Positions 30,101-42,460 of a stretch of DNA of 64,000 bases are shown one piece after another. This DNA comes from Trissonchulus latispiculum (lineage: Eukaryota > Nematoda > Enoplea > Enoplida > Ironidae), in contig JASAND010004061.1 of assembly GCA_030248195.1 (NCBI GenBank), positions 1-64,000 of the forward strand, given 5' to 3'. The notes beneath the pieces are model-generated. The model did no database searches. It was not told the origin of the DNA and saw only the letters and a program-made list of their open reading frames with translations. Every line of letters starts with the position of its first letter. The first letter of the stretch is position 1. Both the position numbers and the translations under genes were made by a program.

Positions 30101-33100
30101 CTAAATAAGTAAAAAGTATGCATTGCTGTTTATCTGTTGCATATTTCCATATTTCCAATTGCTGTTCCGGAATGAGCTATAGTAACTGTTGCTACGCACC
30201 GTTGTTAAAAGCTCTAACCTTTAATTCGTGCGGCTTGAGCTAAAAACTATGATTCATGAACATTTCTAGCAGAAGCTTGCTTCACGTGTAAAATCACAAA
30301 ACAAATTTCCTGACATCTGCAGGCATCTGCAAGCTAAACTGTTTAAGTTACGCACGGCGAATGCTGCTGTCTGAACTATTGACCACGTGCAGTTATAGTT
30401 TAGGTAGAAGTGTTCCCGTTTCGAATTAATTCGGATATCCATTTGCACCTTTATGCTTGAGCTTAGTCTTCAGTTATGCTCAAGGTTAACTCTAATCTTA
30501 AGTTATTCTGATTGATTGGCACCGAGGCGGTGCTTTTGCCTATTAGACAGTGTCAATATAATCTCTTAACATAAAGAATAGTCCTATTCCTGAGCTCAAG
30601 TTCAGGGTTAGTTATTCGCCAACTTAGTTGGACTATCGCAACGGAATAAAATTTAGCCAGCGTTTGAGCTCAGGTGGAGAATAGTTAACTCCGAGTTAAC
30701 TCAGGAATAACTTAGTTCGGAGCTAAGTTATTCTGATGTAGTGCAACCGGCCGGATATAGTAATTCATTTATAAACAAATTGGAGCTAAAACTAAAATTA
30801 AGTATTGAGATAATGGAATACAGCCCATTCTGTCAATGCAGAAATTGTTAGTGCAATTCACAGGCAAAACCTAGAACTGTTTATCATTAGTAGTAAAGTG
30901 AATGAATCATTGAACTTCAACTTACAGCATTTACATTCGTCTGAAATGTCTTCGTCTGTGCTAATCAGATCTTCATTGTCCCATTCAAAGTATGTACCTA
31001 AACGTCCAGAATTTGTCACGAAGACTGCTACAAGTCGAAAGGTTAAGTATTGCTAGAGCACATAATACATAAGAAATAGTATGACAAGCATTATACACTA
31101 TGTATGTATTATAAGCTAGTTACTTCGATACGCACATCGGCTACCCCCCCCCCGTAAATTATCAAAGAAATTAGCGCGTAACTCTTGCACGCAACAGACG
31201 CGCTTTGATTGAACCAACGGACCAGTTCTGTTTTTGAACTTCAGCGTGCAAGCATAGTGCGGGAATTTGCGTTGAAAAAGGGGTCTAATTTATATGGGGT
31301 CAGCCGGTCTGCTGCAGTGGTTGTAGCGAGCTTCTAACACATGGTGTCATGCGCTTGTCTTAATCCTATTTATTATGTAGTCTTGAGAAGAGTATGCCGA
31401 AAGCTTAGTTGAGCTTATATAGCAAATAAAGTTGATATTTTGCGACAAGGCACATACTTGAATTGCAGTTAGCAAAATCCTGGAAACAAGGTTCCCATTC
31501 ATTGCTTGCATGGTCAGTAAAGCACCATGGGATATCGTTGTGGTCGCCTGTGGGTGGAGAATGTACTTTTCTGCACTGATTATGATTTCCTACAAAACGA
31601 TATTTGTCATCGGATGAATCCTTCCATATCTGGCAGGGCTTTCCGGACACTGTTTCTGCTTTTGTGCCGTAGTAAGTGTCATCTCCTTGGCAAAGATCAA
31701 GGGCCGTATTCCAGCATCGGTTATCAGCAGAAATACACCTCTTGTCATCATATTCTATCAAACAAAAACATAAATACGTCGACATAAGCAAACACCCCTG
31801 TAGGGGAACCAGTTTTAGTGATCTCCTAGATCGAAGACCAGTTGCGCCTATATACCTTCCCCCACCTCAAACCAAACCAAACGGGGAGTGGATTAACCTG
31901 CCATCCACCATAACGGATCACCGATACGCAATACCAAGAAGAAACGCTCTGTCTCTAGTGACTTACTCTTCTTCCATTTTATATGAGATCAAGATCTAAT
32001 CATGTACTCTTGGTAAAACTTACCTTCTTTCAGCAGACTCACAGCTCTCTCCGATGGGCTAGATAACCTCCAGCCCTATTTTGAAGAAAAATTTGGAAAA
32101 ATCGTTTGACGATTTACGCGTTTTGGCGTCGGTAGTCCGCAGTAACAGTGTTATGTCAAGCCTTGGACTCTTCATGAAATGAAACTAAGATATACCTTTA
32201 TACTAATCGGGATATTTGCTGCAAATAAGATGCAAATCTTTTGTTTGGGATAGCAGAAACAAATGTGTTGGGGCGCAATTATGCATGTCTAAAATTACTC
32301 ACAGTCTAGAAGACGTCATGCATCAAATCATGCGCATATTAAAAAAGATAAACATTTCAGACTATATTAAAAGTTCCTTAAGTGAAGAACAATTCCATTT
32401 GCAGTTTCCTTACCTGGATCCCGAGGACATTCAGCAGTTGCCATGTCATAAAAGCAAGGTTCCCAGGTATTCTCTCCAACTTCGCAATATGGTATAGTTG
32501 GAATGCCGGTCCTAAATTCACAGCCGCTTAGGCATTTGTTTCCCAAAATTGATTCGGTCTTAGGAAACTTCTGCAAGTCCTCCTTTGCAAGGACTCTATT
32601 TCTCTTACAGTAATATTGTACTGTATTCCAACACTTTCCACTTACATCTGTGCAGCGGCACTGGCTGCCTGAAAGACATCTACATATCGTAAGAGATTAA
32701 AAATAACAAAGGGATTTTAGAGTATCAGAATTGAATCTTAAATGCAGCGCAGATTTTTCACTGGAACAGCAAGAGTTGTTTGATTTTGACTTTGAATTTA
32801 GCCCAAGCAGTGCTATGGAATTTCAGACAAAACAGCCAGTCTTCTCACGTGAGCTTAATTTGATGTCCAAATGCGTAAAGGTAAAGCCTTCGAGAGAACT
32901 TAGAAGTTGAACTACCAATCGGCTAGGCTGCAAATTCGAGACTGTTGCATAAATACTGAAATTCTTCACACTGCATTTTCGAATTCAAAGCTTAATAAGG
33001 GGGGGCATGGAAACAACAACGCAACCGCAACTCTGCTATTGGAAGGGGGTAAATTCAAGAAATTTCAGAGCCTATGCTTCCCCTTGTAGGGAATATGCAT

Positions 33101-36100
33101 ATCCCCTTACAAATATCCATGTTATGTGTGTACGCTCATTGCAGCCTTTTCGACTAACTAGTCTAATGTATATTCCCTACACCCTGTAGTCTGCAGCAGC
33201 ACCCGGCAAAACATAACGTCCAAGCGGGATAAATAAAAAAACAGACAAACGAACAAGTAATAGGCCCCCTTCGGTTAAAAAACGGACACAACAGCATACT
33301 AGACCAATGCTGAACGTAGGCTGATTACAATTAGAGAAAGGCTTCCTTAGTGTTAAGCATAGCTATTTTCCGTGTAAACATTGCTGTCCCCAAGAGGAAT
33401 CAGAATTACCACCTCAACTAAACCCAGAAAATTGTCGATTGGTTAACTTTTCAACATTATGCTTCATCAAAAATAGGAATTCATTCACATGCATTATCTT
33501 GTAGGAGATTAAATAAACAATATTAACACGCAGATTACAGTTTTGGCCTGAAATAGTGTAGCTTAGCTCGTCTTTGCGAAAGCGAAGAGTTTAAAACTTA
33601 ATTTTCTAGTTTTATGTATGTTTTGTGTTTTACTGGCAGTATAGAAATACCCAACAAGTCACATTCGCTTACTATCCAGTTTCCGATGACAATAGTAAGG
33701 ATATGCGTTCGTGGTTTTCAAACACCAAGGCCTGTTTGCAAAAGAGCCTATCGAAGTCAGCTTTTGACAGGCAGTTGTGTTTCCAACCAGTAAATGATAT
33801 GGCGAATATATAGACTCTTGCCAGTTTAATACACACAGATTCCCATCAAAGGTTTCAGTTTTATTTCCGTGGTAGACCATGTTAGCCAAGGTGCATGCAG
33901 GCAACACTGTGTTCCAGCACTGCTGATCATAGGTTTCACAGCGCGGATCCGTTTTCTGTCCTGAACAAATTAAACATTTTATGTTATCAATTTCAATTAG
34001 TGTAAAACAACTACAAAAAACTCAATTAGTAGAAAAACTATTTCAGTCCAGCAGACACAGCCGAGCATGATCGTTCTGAGCATTTGGTTGATGGGATTAC
34101 ACAGTTTCCCCAGGATTTTACGGAAAGATTCTTTCTTTCTTTGTTTCTTTCTTTCTATGTTTCTTTCTTTCTTTCAATCATCACACACAAGAGCCTAATG
34201 AAGGTAAGGTGTGAACATTGCTATATAGCAGCACACTCTCGAAAACAATCTGAAGTATTGTAAAGGCAAATTTACACTGCCAAACCAAACTAAACTAAGC
34301 ACGCTGAGTATAATTCTTAATTGGCACGCTAATTGAATTGGCAATATTCTTGTTATTTCTGGAATAGTTTATGAAATCGAGAAGCAGCTATCATATGGTT
34401 TGTCGGGGCAAAACATGAGTGGTTGGTTGGTTCAAAACACGACAGATCCCCTAACCTCCCTAGAATCGAGGAAATGTTTTGAATCTCTACTCCAGATAAG
34501 TTACCAATCTTTTTTAATTTTCGGCTGTTTTGATTCATTTTGAGAGTAATTTTGGCAGTTTGGACATAAGTTTGATATTCTTTAAAAAAACTTTAAAATT
34601 TGGGGAGCGGGGTAGGCCAATGATGTGGGGGATGAGAATCGTCGACGGTGTTGATTTCTAATCTAATTGTTTATAGCAAAATTCCAAAACATTGCGGCCA
34701 CACATTAACACAGGGTCGAACCGTTGGGCGGGCTTGTCCAAAAAATGTTGAGGGGCTTGTACCTTGTACTGAAATTTTTGAGTGGGCTTGAACCTTAAAA
34801 GTAGGTTAATGAATTTTTCGAAATATTAACTTTAATTTCGTTAAGATTTACAATTTGCTCATTATACGCAACAAAATCTTCAATTCTTTGAAAACTTTTT
34901 AAAATTTTGACCGATTTTACGAAAAATTAAGATTTTTACTAAGACGGCAAAATTTTTTAAAATTTTAATTCTTTACCTCTTGTCCGCAACGGCGGTAGGG
35001 CTTGTAGCTTTGGGAGGTTGGACCCTCTCAAACCCGCCCCGAGACTGTAGCGCAGATGACTATTGTAGTAAGCTTAGTGCTGGGTATTCCACAAAATGAA
35101 CGTTCTTCATAAAAGTCGAAAAGTTCTTCTTGTTTTACAACAGTGCAAGCCATTGCAACAAAGATCAGACAACCTTACTACGATAGTGAATACACAGAAT
35201 TGTACAGTTCATTTGTAATGGGTTGAGTAGGGACTTAACCCACAGACTTCAACGCCACTACAAGGACCGGCGCAATGTAACCCGACCGACTGGCGGAGAT
35301 ATTTAGTCCCGGTCCGCTCGACAGCTACTGACGCCTCGCCAAGGGATTGAATTTTGTGGGAGTTACCGTGCATTTGGCCGATTTTCTTAAGGCCGTCAAG
35401 ACTAGCTAAGCCAAATCCAAAAAACGCCCTTCGGCCCTTATGTCCTTCATACCGTGGCACGAAAAGAGTTTTTGGCTTATTCTACAGCTTTAAGAAATCG
35501 ATGTTCAAAAATTCTTGGTCTATATATACCCTTTATATCATAAAAGTGGTACTATTTTTTGTTAATTTTGCTATTTTGTAAACTCATGTAAATGTCCTCA
35601 TTATAAGCTTTAAAACTATGTATAAAGCTCTTCGCAACTCGCACAATTGCGAAAGTTACAGTGTTTCAAAAAATCTCAACAAAAGCACTACAGAAAAAGA
35701 ACGACCACCTTAAGAGTTGTGCAACTTAAGCCTTCTCAACCGTTCTTTGCTTCAGGTCCCGCCCGAACAGAGACCGACCACTGGAACTGGGAGGGACACC
35801 TGGCGCCAATGTTATCCTCGCCTAAACCCGGGTTAAGTCGCAAACCCGGGTTAACTTGGCTATCTTTAACATATAAAGATAACCCGAGTTAGCACCTTAA
35901 CCCGGTTTGGGCGTTGATAACATCGACCCCTGGGGAATCCATAAAAATTTCAGAAGTTGCTAAATTCTATTGTATAGCAATATTCCGAGATGTTTTGCAG
36001 TTTTAAACCGGTTTAGACCATTTTCGATTCAAATTACTGCACTTTTGTTCAAGCGTCGATATTTTGCCAAAATGTCAAAGTTTGGGAATTTATCGTAGAT

Positions 36101-39100
36101 AAGAAAACTAGGGACGGGCGAATCAATTTGATGGGGGTCCCCCAACACATCTGCGCAGCTGTGCTGCTAAACAATATATAGGCGTGCGCCAGAGATGAAA
36201 CCGGGTCACTATTTACTGACCCGGTGACCCGGTGACCCGATCGACCCCTGACCCGGTGACCCGGTAGTTTTGAAAACTCAGGTTTAAGCTTGCAAAAATA
36301 TTAAAAATACCTTATTGGGGTGCGGGGGAGTATTTTTAACCATTTTGAAAATTTTGGACGACTAAAATATCAAGTTGGGCAAAAGTTTTGCTTTCCTTAA
36401 AGTAGTAGCATTGGAAAGTGAATATTGTATAAGTAAGCCGGAAAAAACCAAAGCAATTTGCACGATTTTGCACTCAATAATGTGAAGTAAACTACATAGC
36501 TTTTTGAATCAAACGAATTGGAACAAAATACTTTACCAAAGTCATAACAAAACATCATCTAATTCTAATCATAGGAGCATTAGCGCTTTTCTGTTTTATC
36601 ATTATATATTTTAGTAAAATATTTCATTTAGTTTTATGATTGAAGTTTTACTCGCGGAAATTCTTTGGAAATATTATTTCGTATGGCTAGGATTCAGAGA
36701 ATGTGAAATAGAATCAATCACAATTGGTTCCTGATAATATGTAGTAAGCCACAGAGATGAAACCGGGTCACTATTTACTGACCCGCTGACCCGGTGACCC
36801 GGTATTTTTGAAAATTCAAGTTTAAGCTTGCAAAAAATTAAAAATACTTTATTGGGGTGCGGTGACTGTTTTTTGCCATTTTGGAAATTTTTCACGACTA
36901 AAATATCAAGTTGGGCAAAAGTTTTGCTTTCCTTAAAGTAGTAGCATTGGAACGTGAATATTGTAAGTAAGCCGAAAAAAATCAAAACGATCTGCATGAT
37001 AATGTTAAGTAAACTACATCGCTTTTTGAATCAAACAAATTGGAACAAAATACTTTGCCAAAGGCATAACATCATCTAATTCTAATCATAGGGTTTAACA
37101 TTAGCACTTTTCTGTTTTATCATTATATATTTTAGTAAAATATTTCATTTAGTTGTATGATTGAAGTTTCACTCAGCGGAAATTCTTTGGAAATATTTTT
37201 TCGCATGGTTAGGATTCAGAGAATATGAAATAAAATCAATCACAATTGGTTCCTGAAGATATGTAGCAAGCCATAACAATTGCAAAAAATGCAAATTAAA
37301 ACTCAGAATCTGTAAACCTTGTTTTGCTGAGATTTTCCTTCTTTCCGAGATTTTAAACCCACAGTCTGACCCCCTAAATGATAGCAGCAGCAATAAATCA
37401 CTTACAGTAGATGGAGCATGGAGAATTTTTGATATTAAAATAAAGATTTCAGACTCTCAGGGCCCATGTAATAGTTTTCATTTTCTAGTTAAGATTGAAC
37501 GCAATCATTGTAGTTTCAAACCTAGATCTAAGCTTGACAGAACATTACAAATATTATGAGGACACTACTACAGCGACAAGCATTTAAAAAAAACTACACG
37601 ATTAAGTTAAGAATATTTCTATTGATAGCTTTTTAGTAATTGTTGAAGTTTTCAGTTGGGGCAAAAATTGGTAAAACTTTGAAAAATATCCAATAACAGC
37701 AAAAAAATTCCTCCAATCAAAAATACCGGGTCAAGACCGGGTCAGAGCTCCTGACCCGGTGACCCGGTCCATATAGTGACCCGAACTGACCCGGTGATCC
37801 GGTGACCCGGTGACCCGGTTTCATCTCTGGTAAGCCATAACAATTGCAAAAAATGCAAAGTAAAACTCAGAATCTGTAAACCTTGTTTTGCTGAGATTTT
37901 CCTTCTTACAGAAATTTGAAACCCACAGTCTGACCCGCTCCCTCCAAAAATAATAGCAGCAGCGATTAAGCACTTACAGTAGATGGAGCATAGAGAATTT
38001 TAGATTTTAAAATAAAGATTTCAGACTCTCAGGGGCCAGGGCCCATGTAATAGTTTTCATTTTCTAGTTAAGATTCAACGCAATGATTGTAGTTTCAAAC
38101 CTAGATCAAAGCTTGACAGGACATTACAAATATTATGAGGACACTACTACAACAACAAGCATTTAAAAAACTACGCGATTAAGTTAAGAATATTTCTATT
38201 GCTAGTTTTTGAGTAATTGTTGAAGTTTTCAATTGGCAAAAATTGGTAAAACTTTGGAAAATATCCTATAACAGCAAATAAATTCCTCCAATCAAAAATA
38301 CCGGGTCAAGACCGGGTCAGAGCTCCTGACCCGGTGACCCGGTCCATATAGTGACCCGAACTGACCCGGTGACCCGGTGACCCGGTTTCATCTCTGGCGT
38401 GCGTCACATAGGCATTTGCACGCTGTGGATATTGGATATTGGATCACATATTGGATCAGACTGTCTCTTGCCAAAACTATTGACGAAAGTTCAGACGAAA
38501 TTATGCTCAGTTATGGTGACGACAGAGCTCTGCTCCCACGCTACCCTATGCTGCACTGCAAAGACGTCGAAGTACAGTTTTCCGTTTTCCGTTTTCCATG
38601 CCCAGCACAGTCCAATTGTTTAAATAACAGTTTTCGAAAGTCAACGGTTTAATGAAAGCTTTGAAAAGTTCCTTAGAAACAAAAAGCTAACTTCTAATTT
38701 AACCTATACCTGCTGCGAAATCTCTTGGGCATGCCGCCAGAAGATCAGGGATGTCTCCTGGACCATCCTCATAACCCATATCTAGTCCCATATTGCCGAA
38801 ACATGGTCTACGACTTCCGTCAGCGACCTCACACATCGGTTCAGTTTCACCACTTTCAATGGAACAGGTAGAGTTATCGTTACAGTCACCGTAGTTTAAG
38901 GTTGTATCTATATCGAATACCGCGGGAACGTTGCATTCCGGGTCCGCTTGATTCCAACATTTTTGGTCAGCATTGAAACAGCTCACTTTGGCTAAAAAAA
39001 CAATCATTCGATGCAGGTAGATGCTAATAGCGTGTTATTGAAATACCAAACTATGACTGCGTCAGTAGCAATATACTATAAAGCTTGCCTTTTCTGAGTT

Positions 39101-40412
39101 ATATACTCCAGTGGACGGTCCTAGCAAGGGTTTAGCTTAACTCTGTGTTAAATTTAATTTTGGGATTTATCCATAAACTTTAGGGTTAGACTAACTCCGG
39201 GGTTCTAGGTTGAGGTTAGGACTGGAAAATAGCATATTAAGACGTAGACGCGGACCTTCAGTGACTTTTTGACCTTCAAGACACATGTGCATTGCAGTAT
39301 ACAAATGGGGTGATACAACTCTCAAGCCTCACAAGACAACAGAGCACAACAATGAAAGCAAAAGGTTTCAAACTACAAAACGTTCACTTAAATTGGGCAG
39401 TTAGATAAATTCAAAAACAAGATAACTGCGTCAAAGATTTGTTTTACTGGTAGTAATCCATTCTAAACACTTTAATCGTTTTGTAAGGGAAGCAGGCAAA
39501 GGAAAGATTGATAAGCCTGTAACGGGAGTTCAGTTAATGGTCCCGTGGTGTAGTGGATAGCATGTCTGACTCCGGAGCAGAAGGGCCGTGGTTCGATCCC
39601 CGGCGGGACCAATTCTTTACTTTCAATGGTGAGTGAAAAGCTGAACCTCCCTCTTCCCTTCTCTCTTCTAGGTCCTGGTTTCGTGGCTACGAGGGTGCCT
39701 GACGCTTCCCGTTCGGGCTTGTCCTTGGTTTCGTCTTGGTCCACCAGCCCTGGTAGAAGCGCGACAGTTTCAACAATTGATCAATGTGATTTAGGTGATG
39801 TGTAAATTAACTTCGCTTTCAGTGATGATCACAAACAGCAACCATTAGCAAATTAACGTTAATTAGTCAGTCTGAGTATAATTCTTGTGTATGTCGGAAG
39901 CGCCATTAGGCCATTTATTATATGACCATTTAATGCTTTATTTCACCGAATAAATACCGTAACTTGTACCAGTAAATCATATAATTTACTAGTCTTTATT
40001 AGGGAAGGTATTTAGGGACTTTTAGTTTTTTTTGATTAAGTTGCCGCTAGGTAGGACTAATACTAAGCACCTGCTTTCGTTTCGTTATTTAAGTGCAGGT
40101 TTAGTAAACCGGCAGTTAATAACTGCTTAGCCAACTGAGTCCTCATGTGATTCCGCGGGATTAGTGCAAATCGGAATTCAAATTTGCGCATTGCATTCAA
40201 TTTTCATGGTATATTTCTTGTTCAAAAAATCCACAGATGCAGTGCGAAATAATTAAATTAGAGTGGCCTGAATTCTCAGGGAACAGATATTGTTAATAAT
40301 TCTTACTTTGGAAATAGAGACAGTCCGGAAGTGCGTCAAGGTTGATAATGTCGACAGCAAGTGCTAAGCTGGCTGCGGACAGTACCCAAATCGTTGGCTG
40401 AAGATTCCACAT
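29895..40412 (-). CDS. Secreted kringle-like multi-module protein (7 exons)
   Basis: Exons in order on the minus strand: 40307-40412, 38710-38991, 33673-33960, 32414-32668, 31458-31754, 30926-31027 and 29895-30100. All donors begin GT and acceptors end AG, every intron is phase 1, and the total of 1,536 nt gives 511 residues plus stop with no internal stop. Exon 1 encodes a signal peptide (W-V-L-S-A-A-S-L-A-L-A). Exons 2-5 each encode one Cys-rich module starting with a C-W-N motif. Exon 5 is a clear kringle (Y-Y-G-T, S-G-K-P-C-Q-I-W, P-W-C-F, W-E-P-C-F). Exon 6 is acidic and exon 7 Cys-rich. Uniform phase 1 modules are typical of exon-shuffled extracellular proteins. No protease domain or membrane segment is seen; binding of extracellular partners is inferred. 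I do not recognise an orthologue. Further exons in the 4.7-kb intron 2 cannot be excluded. Confidence 0.75.
30705..30733. repeat. Short perfect inverted repeat
   Basis: GAATAACTTAG and its reverse complement CTAAGTTATTC are separated by 7 bp. They lie inside an intron of the kringle-like gene, in a patch rich in GTTAACT and GAGCTC palindromes (30450-30745) that may be an old MITE. Confidence 0.5.
30926..31027 (-). CDS. Kringle-like gene, exon 6 (acidic linker)
   Basis: 102 nt, acceptor TTGTAG|, donor |GTAAGT, phase 1 at both ends. It encodes 34 residues rich in Asp and Glu and ending D-E-C-K-C. Small but open in the right frame, with two good splice sites. Confidence 0.6.
31458..31754 (-). 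CDS. Kringle-like gene, exon 5 (best kringle)
   Basis: 297 nt, acceptor TTTGATAG|, donor |GTATGT, phase 1-1. It encodes C-W-N-T at the start, then the kringle signature: Y-Y-G-T, T-V-S-G-K-P-C-Q-I-W, N-Q-C-R-K, P-W-C-F-T and W-E-P-C-F followed by a last Cys. Confidence 0.75.
32414..32668 (-). CDS. Kringle-like gene, exon 4 (degenerate module)
   Basis: 255 nt, acceptor TTTCAG|, donor |GTAAGG, phase 1-1. Begins C-R-C-T-D then K-C-W-N-T-V, and ends P-Y-C-E-V-G-E-N-T-W-E-P-C-F. Shorter than exon 5; the central C-Q-x-W stretch is lost, so this is a diverged kringle-like module. Confidence 0.65.
33673..33960 (-). CDS. Kringle-like gene, exon 3
   Basis: 288 nt, acceptor TTGTTCAG|, donor |GTAAGC, phase 1-1. 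Begins with D-Q-Q-C-W-N-T-V-L-P-A-C and has Y-H-G-N-K-T-E-T-F-D-G, C-x3-W, N-R-P-W-C-L and a final Y-Y-C. A recognisable kringle-like module. Confidence 0.7.
34126..34178. repeat. (TTTC)n microsatellite
   Basis: Imperfect run of TTTC units, broken by TTTG and TATG variants. Confidence 0.8.
35400..35710. repeat. Dispersed repeat related to 15550-15855
   Basis: Same order of motifs as the repeat in the LINE at 15.5-15.9 kb (GCCAAATCCAAAAAA, CCTTCATA, GAAATCGATGTTCAAA, then AACTCGCACAATTGCGAAAGTTA-like sequence), diverged by substitutions and small indels. Confidence 0.65.
35809..35923. mobile_element. 115-bp foldback MITE
   Basis: The ends are inverted copies of each other over about 27 bp (ATGTTATC...CCTAAACCCGGGTTAA against TTAACCCGGTTTGGGCG...GATAACAT). 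The interior is also palindromic (TATCTTTA / TAAAGATA), so almost the whole unit folds into one hairpin. No coding content. Confidence 0.65.
36190..38396. mobile_element. hAT-type MITE, outer copy, split by an inner copy
   Basis: Starts CAGAGATGAAACCGGGTCAC and ends with the reverse complement. Subterminal regions are tandem GACCCGGT units. Flanking 8-bp words GCGTGCGC (36182-36189) and GCGTGCGT (38397-38404) match at seven of eight positions. CAGAG-type ends and 8-bp duplications are hAT hallmarks. Without the inner insertion it is about 1.12 kb. There is no transposase, so it is non-autonomous. Confidence 0.8.
36752..37829. mobile_element. hAT-type MITE, inner copy of the same family
   Basis: 1,078 bp with the same CAGAGATGAAACCGGG ends and the same internal sequence as the outer copy. 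It is flanked by a perfect 8-bp duplication GTAAGCCA (36744-36751 and 37830-37837) that lies within the outer element. Confidence 0.85.
38710..38991 (-). CDS. Kringle-like gene, exon 2
   Basis: 282 nt, acceptor TTTTTTTAG|, donor GCAG|GTATAG, phase 1-1. Begins with V-S-C-F-N-A-D-Q-K-C-W-N and has C-N-D-N-S-T-C, P-M-C and R-R-P-C-F followed by an acidic Gly/Asp-rich stretch and A-C-P-R-D-F. The most diverged module: the kringle tryptophan and P-W-C are gone. Confidence 0.65.
39539..39611 (+). tRNA. tRNA-Arg(CCG)-like gene or tRNA-derived SINE head
   Basis: The acceptor stem is perfect (GGTCCCG with CGGGACC, then A). A box: TGGTGTAGTGGATAGC. B box: GGTTCGATCCC. The anticodon loop CTCCGGA gives CCG (Arg), on a TCTGA/GCAGA stem with one mismatch. 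The T stem has two mismatches, so this may be a tRNA pseudogene or the head of a SINE. It lies in intron 1 of the kringle-like gene on the opposite strand. Confidence 0.55.
40307..40412 (-). CDS. Kringle-like gene, exon 1 (signal peptide)
   Basis: ATG at 40412 in CCAAGATG context. It encodes 35 residues with a hydrophobic core and an A-L-A cleavage site followed by V-D, and ends at donor |GTAAGA in phase 1. The TATA box lies 36-43 bp upstream. Confidence 0.7.
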
Positions 40413-40447
40413 CTTGGTTTAGTGATGTAGAATGAGTTCGGTCTGCC

Positions 40448-40455
40448 CTTTTATA
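40448..40455 (-). promoter_or_regulatory. TATA box of the kringle-like gene
   Basis: TATAAAAG on the minus strand, 36-43 bp upstream of the ATG at 40412, with a TCATTC initiator-like word between. The 5' leader would be about ten to twenty nucleotides. Confidence 0.6.
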
Positions 40456-40788
40456 CATGTGGCACAGCTGTGACTGGAATGCACTTAGGTGTCTGTTAGT
40501 TCAGAAATAATGTAGACGGAATTTCGTAGGCTGAGTTTGTGGCGGAATTCTGTGGGCTGAGCTTGTAGAGGTAGGGCACAATCTTATCAAGGAATAGTTC
40601 TGAATTAAAAATAGTCTGAAAATGCAGAAAACGTGTCTGAACAGAATTCTTAGACTGTCTGGAAAGAGTTTAGAAGTGATTGTAAATCTGAAATATGCAA
40701 TAAACGCTTGCTAAAGAGACTGACTGGTAGCGCAGAAAGAACTGAAGTAACCGGACATGTCTAGAAAGCTTTAAACCCGGTTCATATT

Positions 40789-40877
40789 TTTTGTGCGTTT
40801 TTGCTTTGTGCTTTTGTCCTTTGTGTTTTTGTCCTTTGTGCTTTTGTCCTTTGTGCTTTGTGCTTTGTCCTTTATGC
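40789..40877. repeat. Minisatellite of TTTGTGCTTTTGTCC units
   Basis: Five to six imperfect units of about 15 bp in tandem, T-rich on the plus strand. Confidence 0.75.
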
Positions 40878-42408
40878 TCACGATGATGCGTTTATACTTC
40901 TCGTGAGGACAGAAATGCACAAGTCACGAGACCTGGTAATGAGACTTTGTACATAGAATATATTGATATTTAATGTTGAAATTATGATGTTGTAAGTGCG
41001 ATTTTGGTTGACCCATAAGGGTGAAAAGTGGAAAAATCTTCCCTCCCTGGTTGTTGTTCCCCAAGCATGTCTAGAATATGTCTTGAAATGATGTTATGAT
41101 GAACTTTTGGGGGGTTGTAGCGCTTCTACCAGGCCTGGAGTTTGATTTTTGTGATAGTGACACTATTTTTGCATAATTGCATTGTTATTTTGAATTTTAA
41201 TTCACGAATTTGGAATCTGGCATCTATGGTTTTGTTTTTGAATTGTAATAGTATTTCTTTATGAGCCGAATCTCTGTGATGTGCAATGTGTACTTAAATT
41301 TTGTGTACGTACGTATTCATTTTAATTTTCTTTGAAACTATAGTTAATCTCTGTGTTTAGTTTATACGAACTGGTATTCTTTTGTTTTGTTTTTGCGATC
41401 CTAGAATTTATCTTAGTTTAGTCAGTTTTTGAACCTGTATTTCTGTTATAACTATGCCGTATGTTAATCAAAATTTTTCGTATTTTTCTACTGGTTATAT
41501 ATGCCTATTTTTGCTCATACTATGTACAGTGCTTTATTTGAGGAATCATTCCATTTTGCCTTATTATTCCTGCCATATACATATGCCATTTATTGTCGAA
41601 AAACCCAGTGACGTTATCGTCATATGAAAATACAAAATTTGACCATGGGAGGGTGGGTTTTTCTTCCCATAGGACCTCCACCTAACGGTGTGTATTTTCA
41701 TGGTTGTTTTATTATTATGATTATTATTATCATAGGCAGTTTGCCTTGTTGAGCGAAGGCCTGATAAACCCTAGCTCAGCTTGGTTAAACATTTAAATTT
41801 AATTAATATTTTATCTGAAAGTTCAACTTATCTTTTGTTATCATTTATTAACACACTCGTTTGACTATACATTCCAAAGGAGGGTAACTCCTCTTTCCCA
41901 TAAGTTACTTTTGGAAAGTCGTATGTATTTTCATATTAAGCTACTTACAAACTCAGTAATACTACGGTTCTACTTTAATACGTGTCTTTTTGCTAAATAC
42001 GTACGTCTAATTATGTCATTCTTTGTGCTTTAATTTTTGACTGTTACTAGCACTTCATAGTGTCTGGTATATGCTTAATCACTGTAATATGTAGTATTTA
42101 ATCATTTGTTTTTCTGTGTTTTTCTTATACGTGTGTAGTTAGTTTTGACTAGTTTAATCTAGAGCTTGCAGTTATCAGTTGTACTGTTTTGTACTAGTAG
42201 CATCATTGCTTTGTATTGCATGTACTTGTCCAGCTCACGTACCAGTTCGCCATTTGTACAGTGATCCTCTCGGGAGTTCGGATAGCGAGCCCTGGGGAGA
42301 TGTAACGGATCAAAGTGACACACGGTTCCGTTGCTGGCGGTTGTAGCTAGCATAGCTACCCGCTTGGCTTATCATAACGTCATCACCTTGGGCTGGGACA
42401 CGTTTGCA

Positions 42409-42415
42409 AGTTAGT

Positions 42416-42455
<40 letters not shown>

Positions 42456-42460
42456 TTTAG
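42409..42460. repeat. (GTTA)n microsatellite
   Basis: Near-perfect run of GTTA units with single variants at both ends. Confidence 0.85.

Larger units (their letters stand above)
33961..38709. other. Intron 2 of the kringle-like gene
   Basis: About 4.7 kb between exons 3 and 2. It contains a TTTC microsatellite, a dispersed repeat at 35400-35710, a small MITE at 35809-35923 and the nested hAT-type elements at 36190-38396. Other parts (34200-35400) hold no recognisable gene. Confidence 0.6.

Noticed and set aside
39472..39744. 90-codon minus-strand frame
   Set aside because: Antisense reading of the tRNA-like sequence and its flanks, a common artefact.
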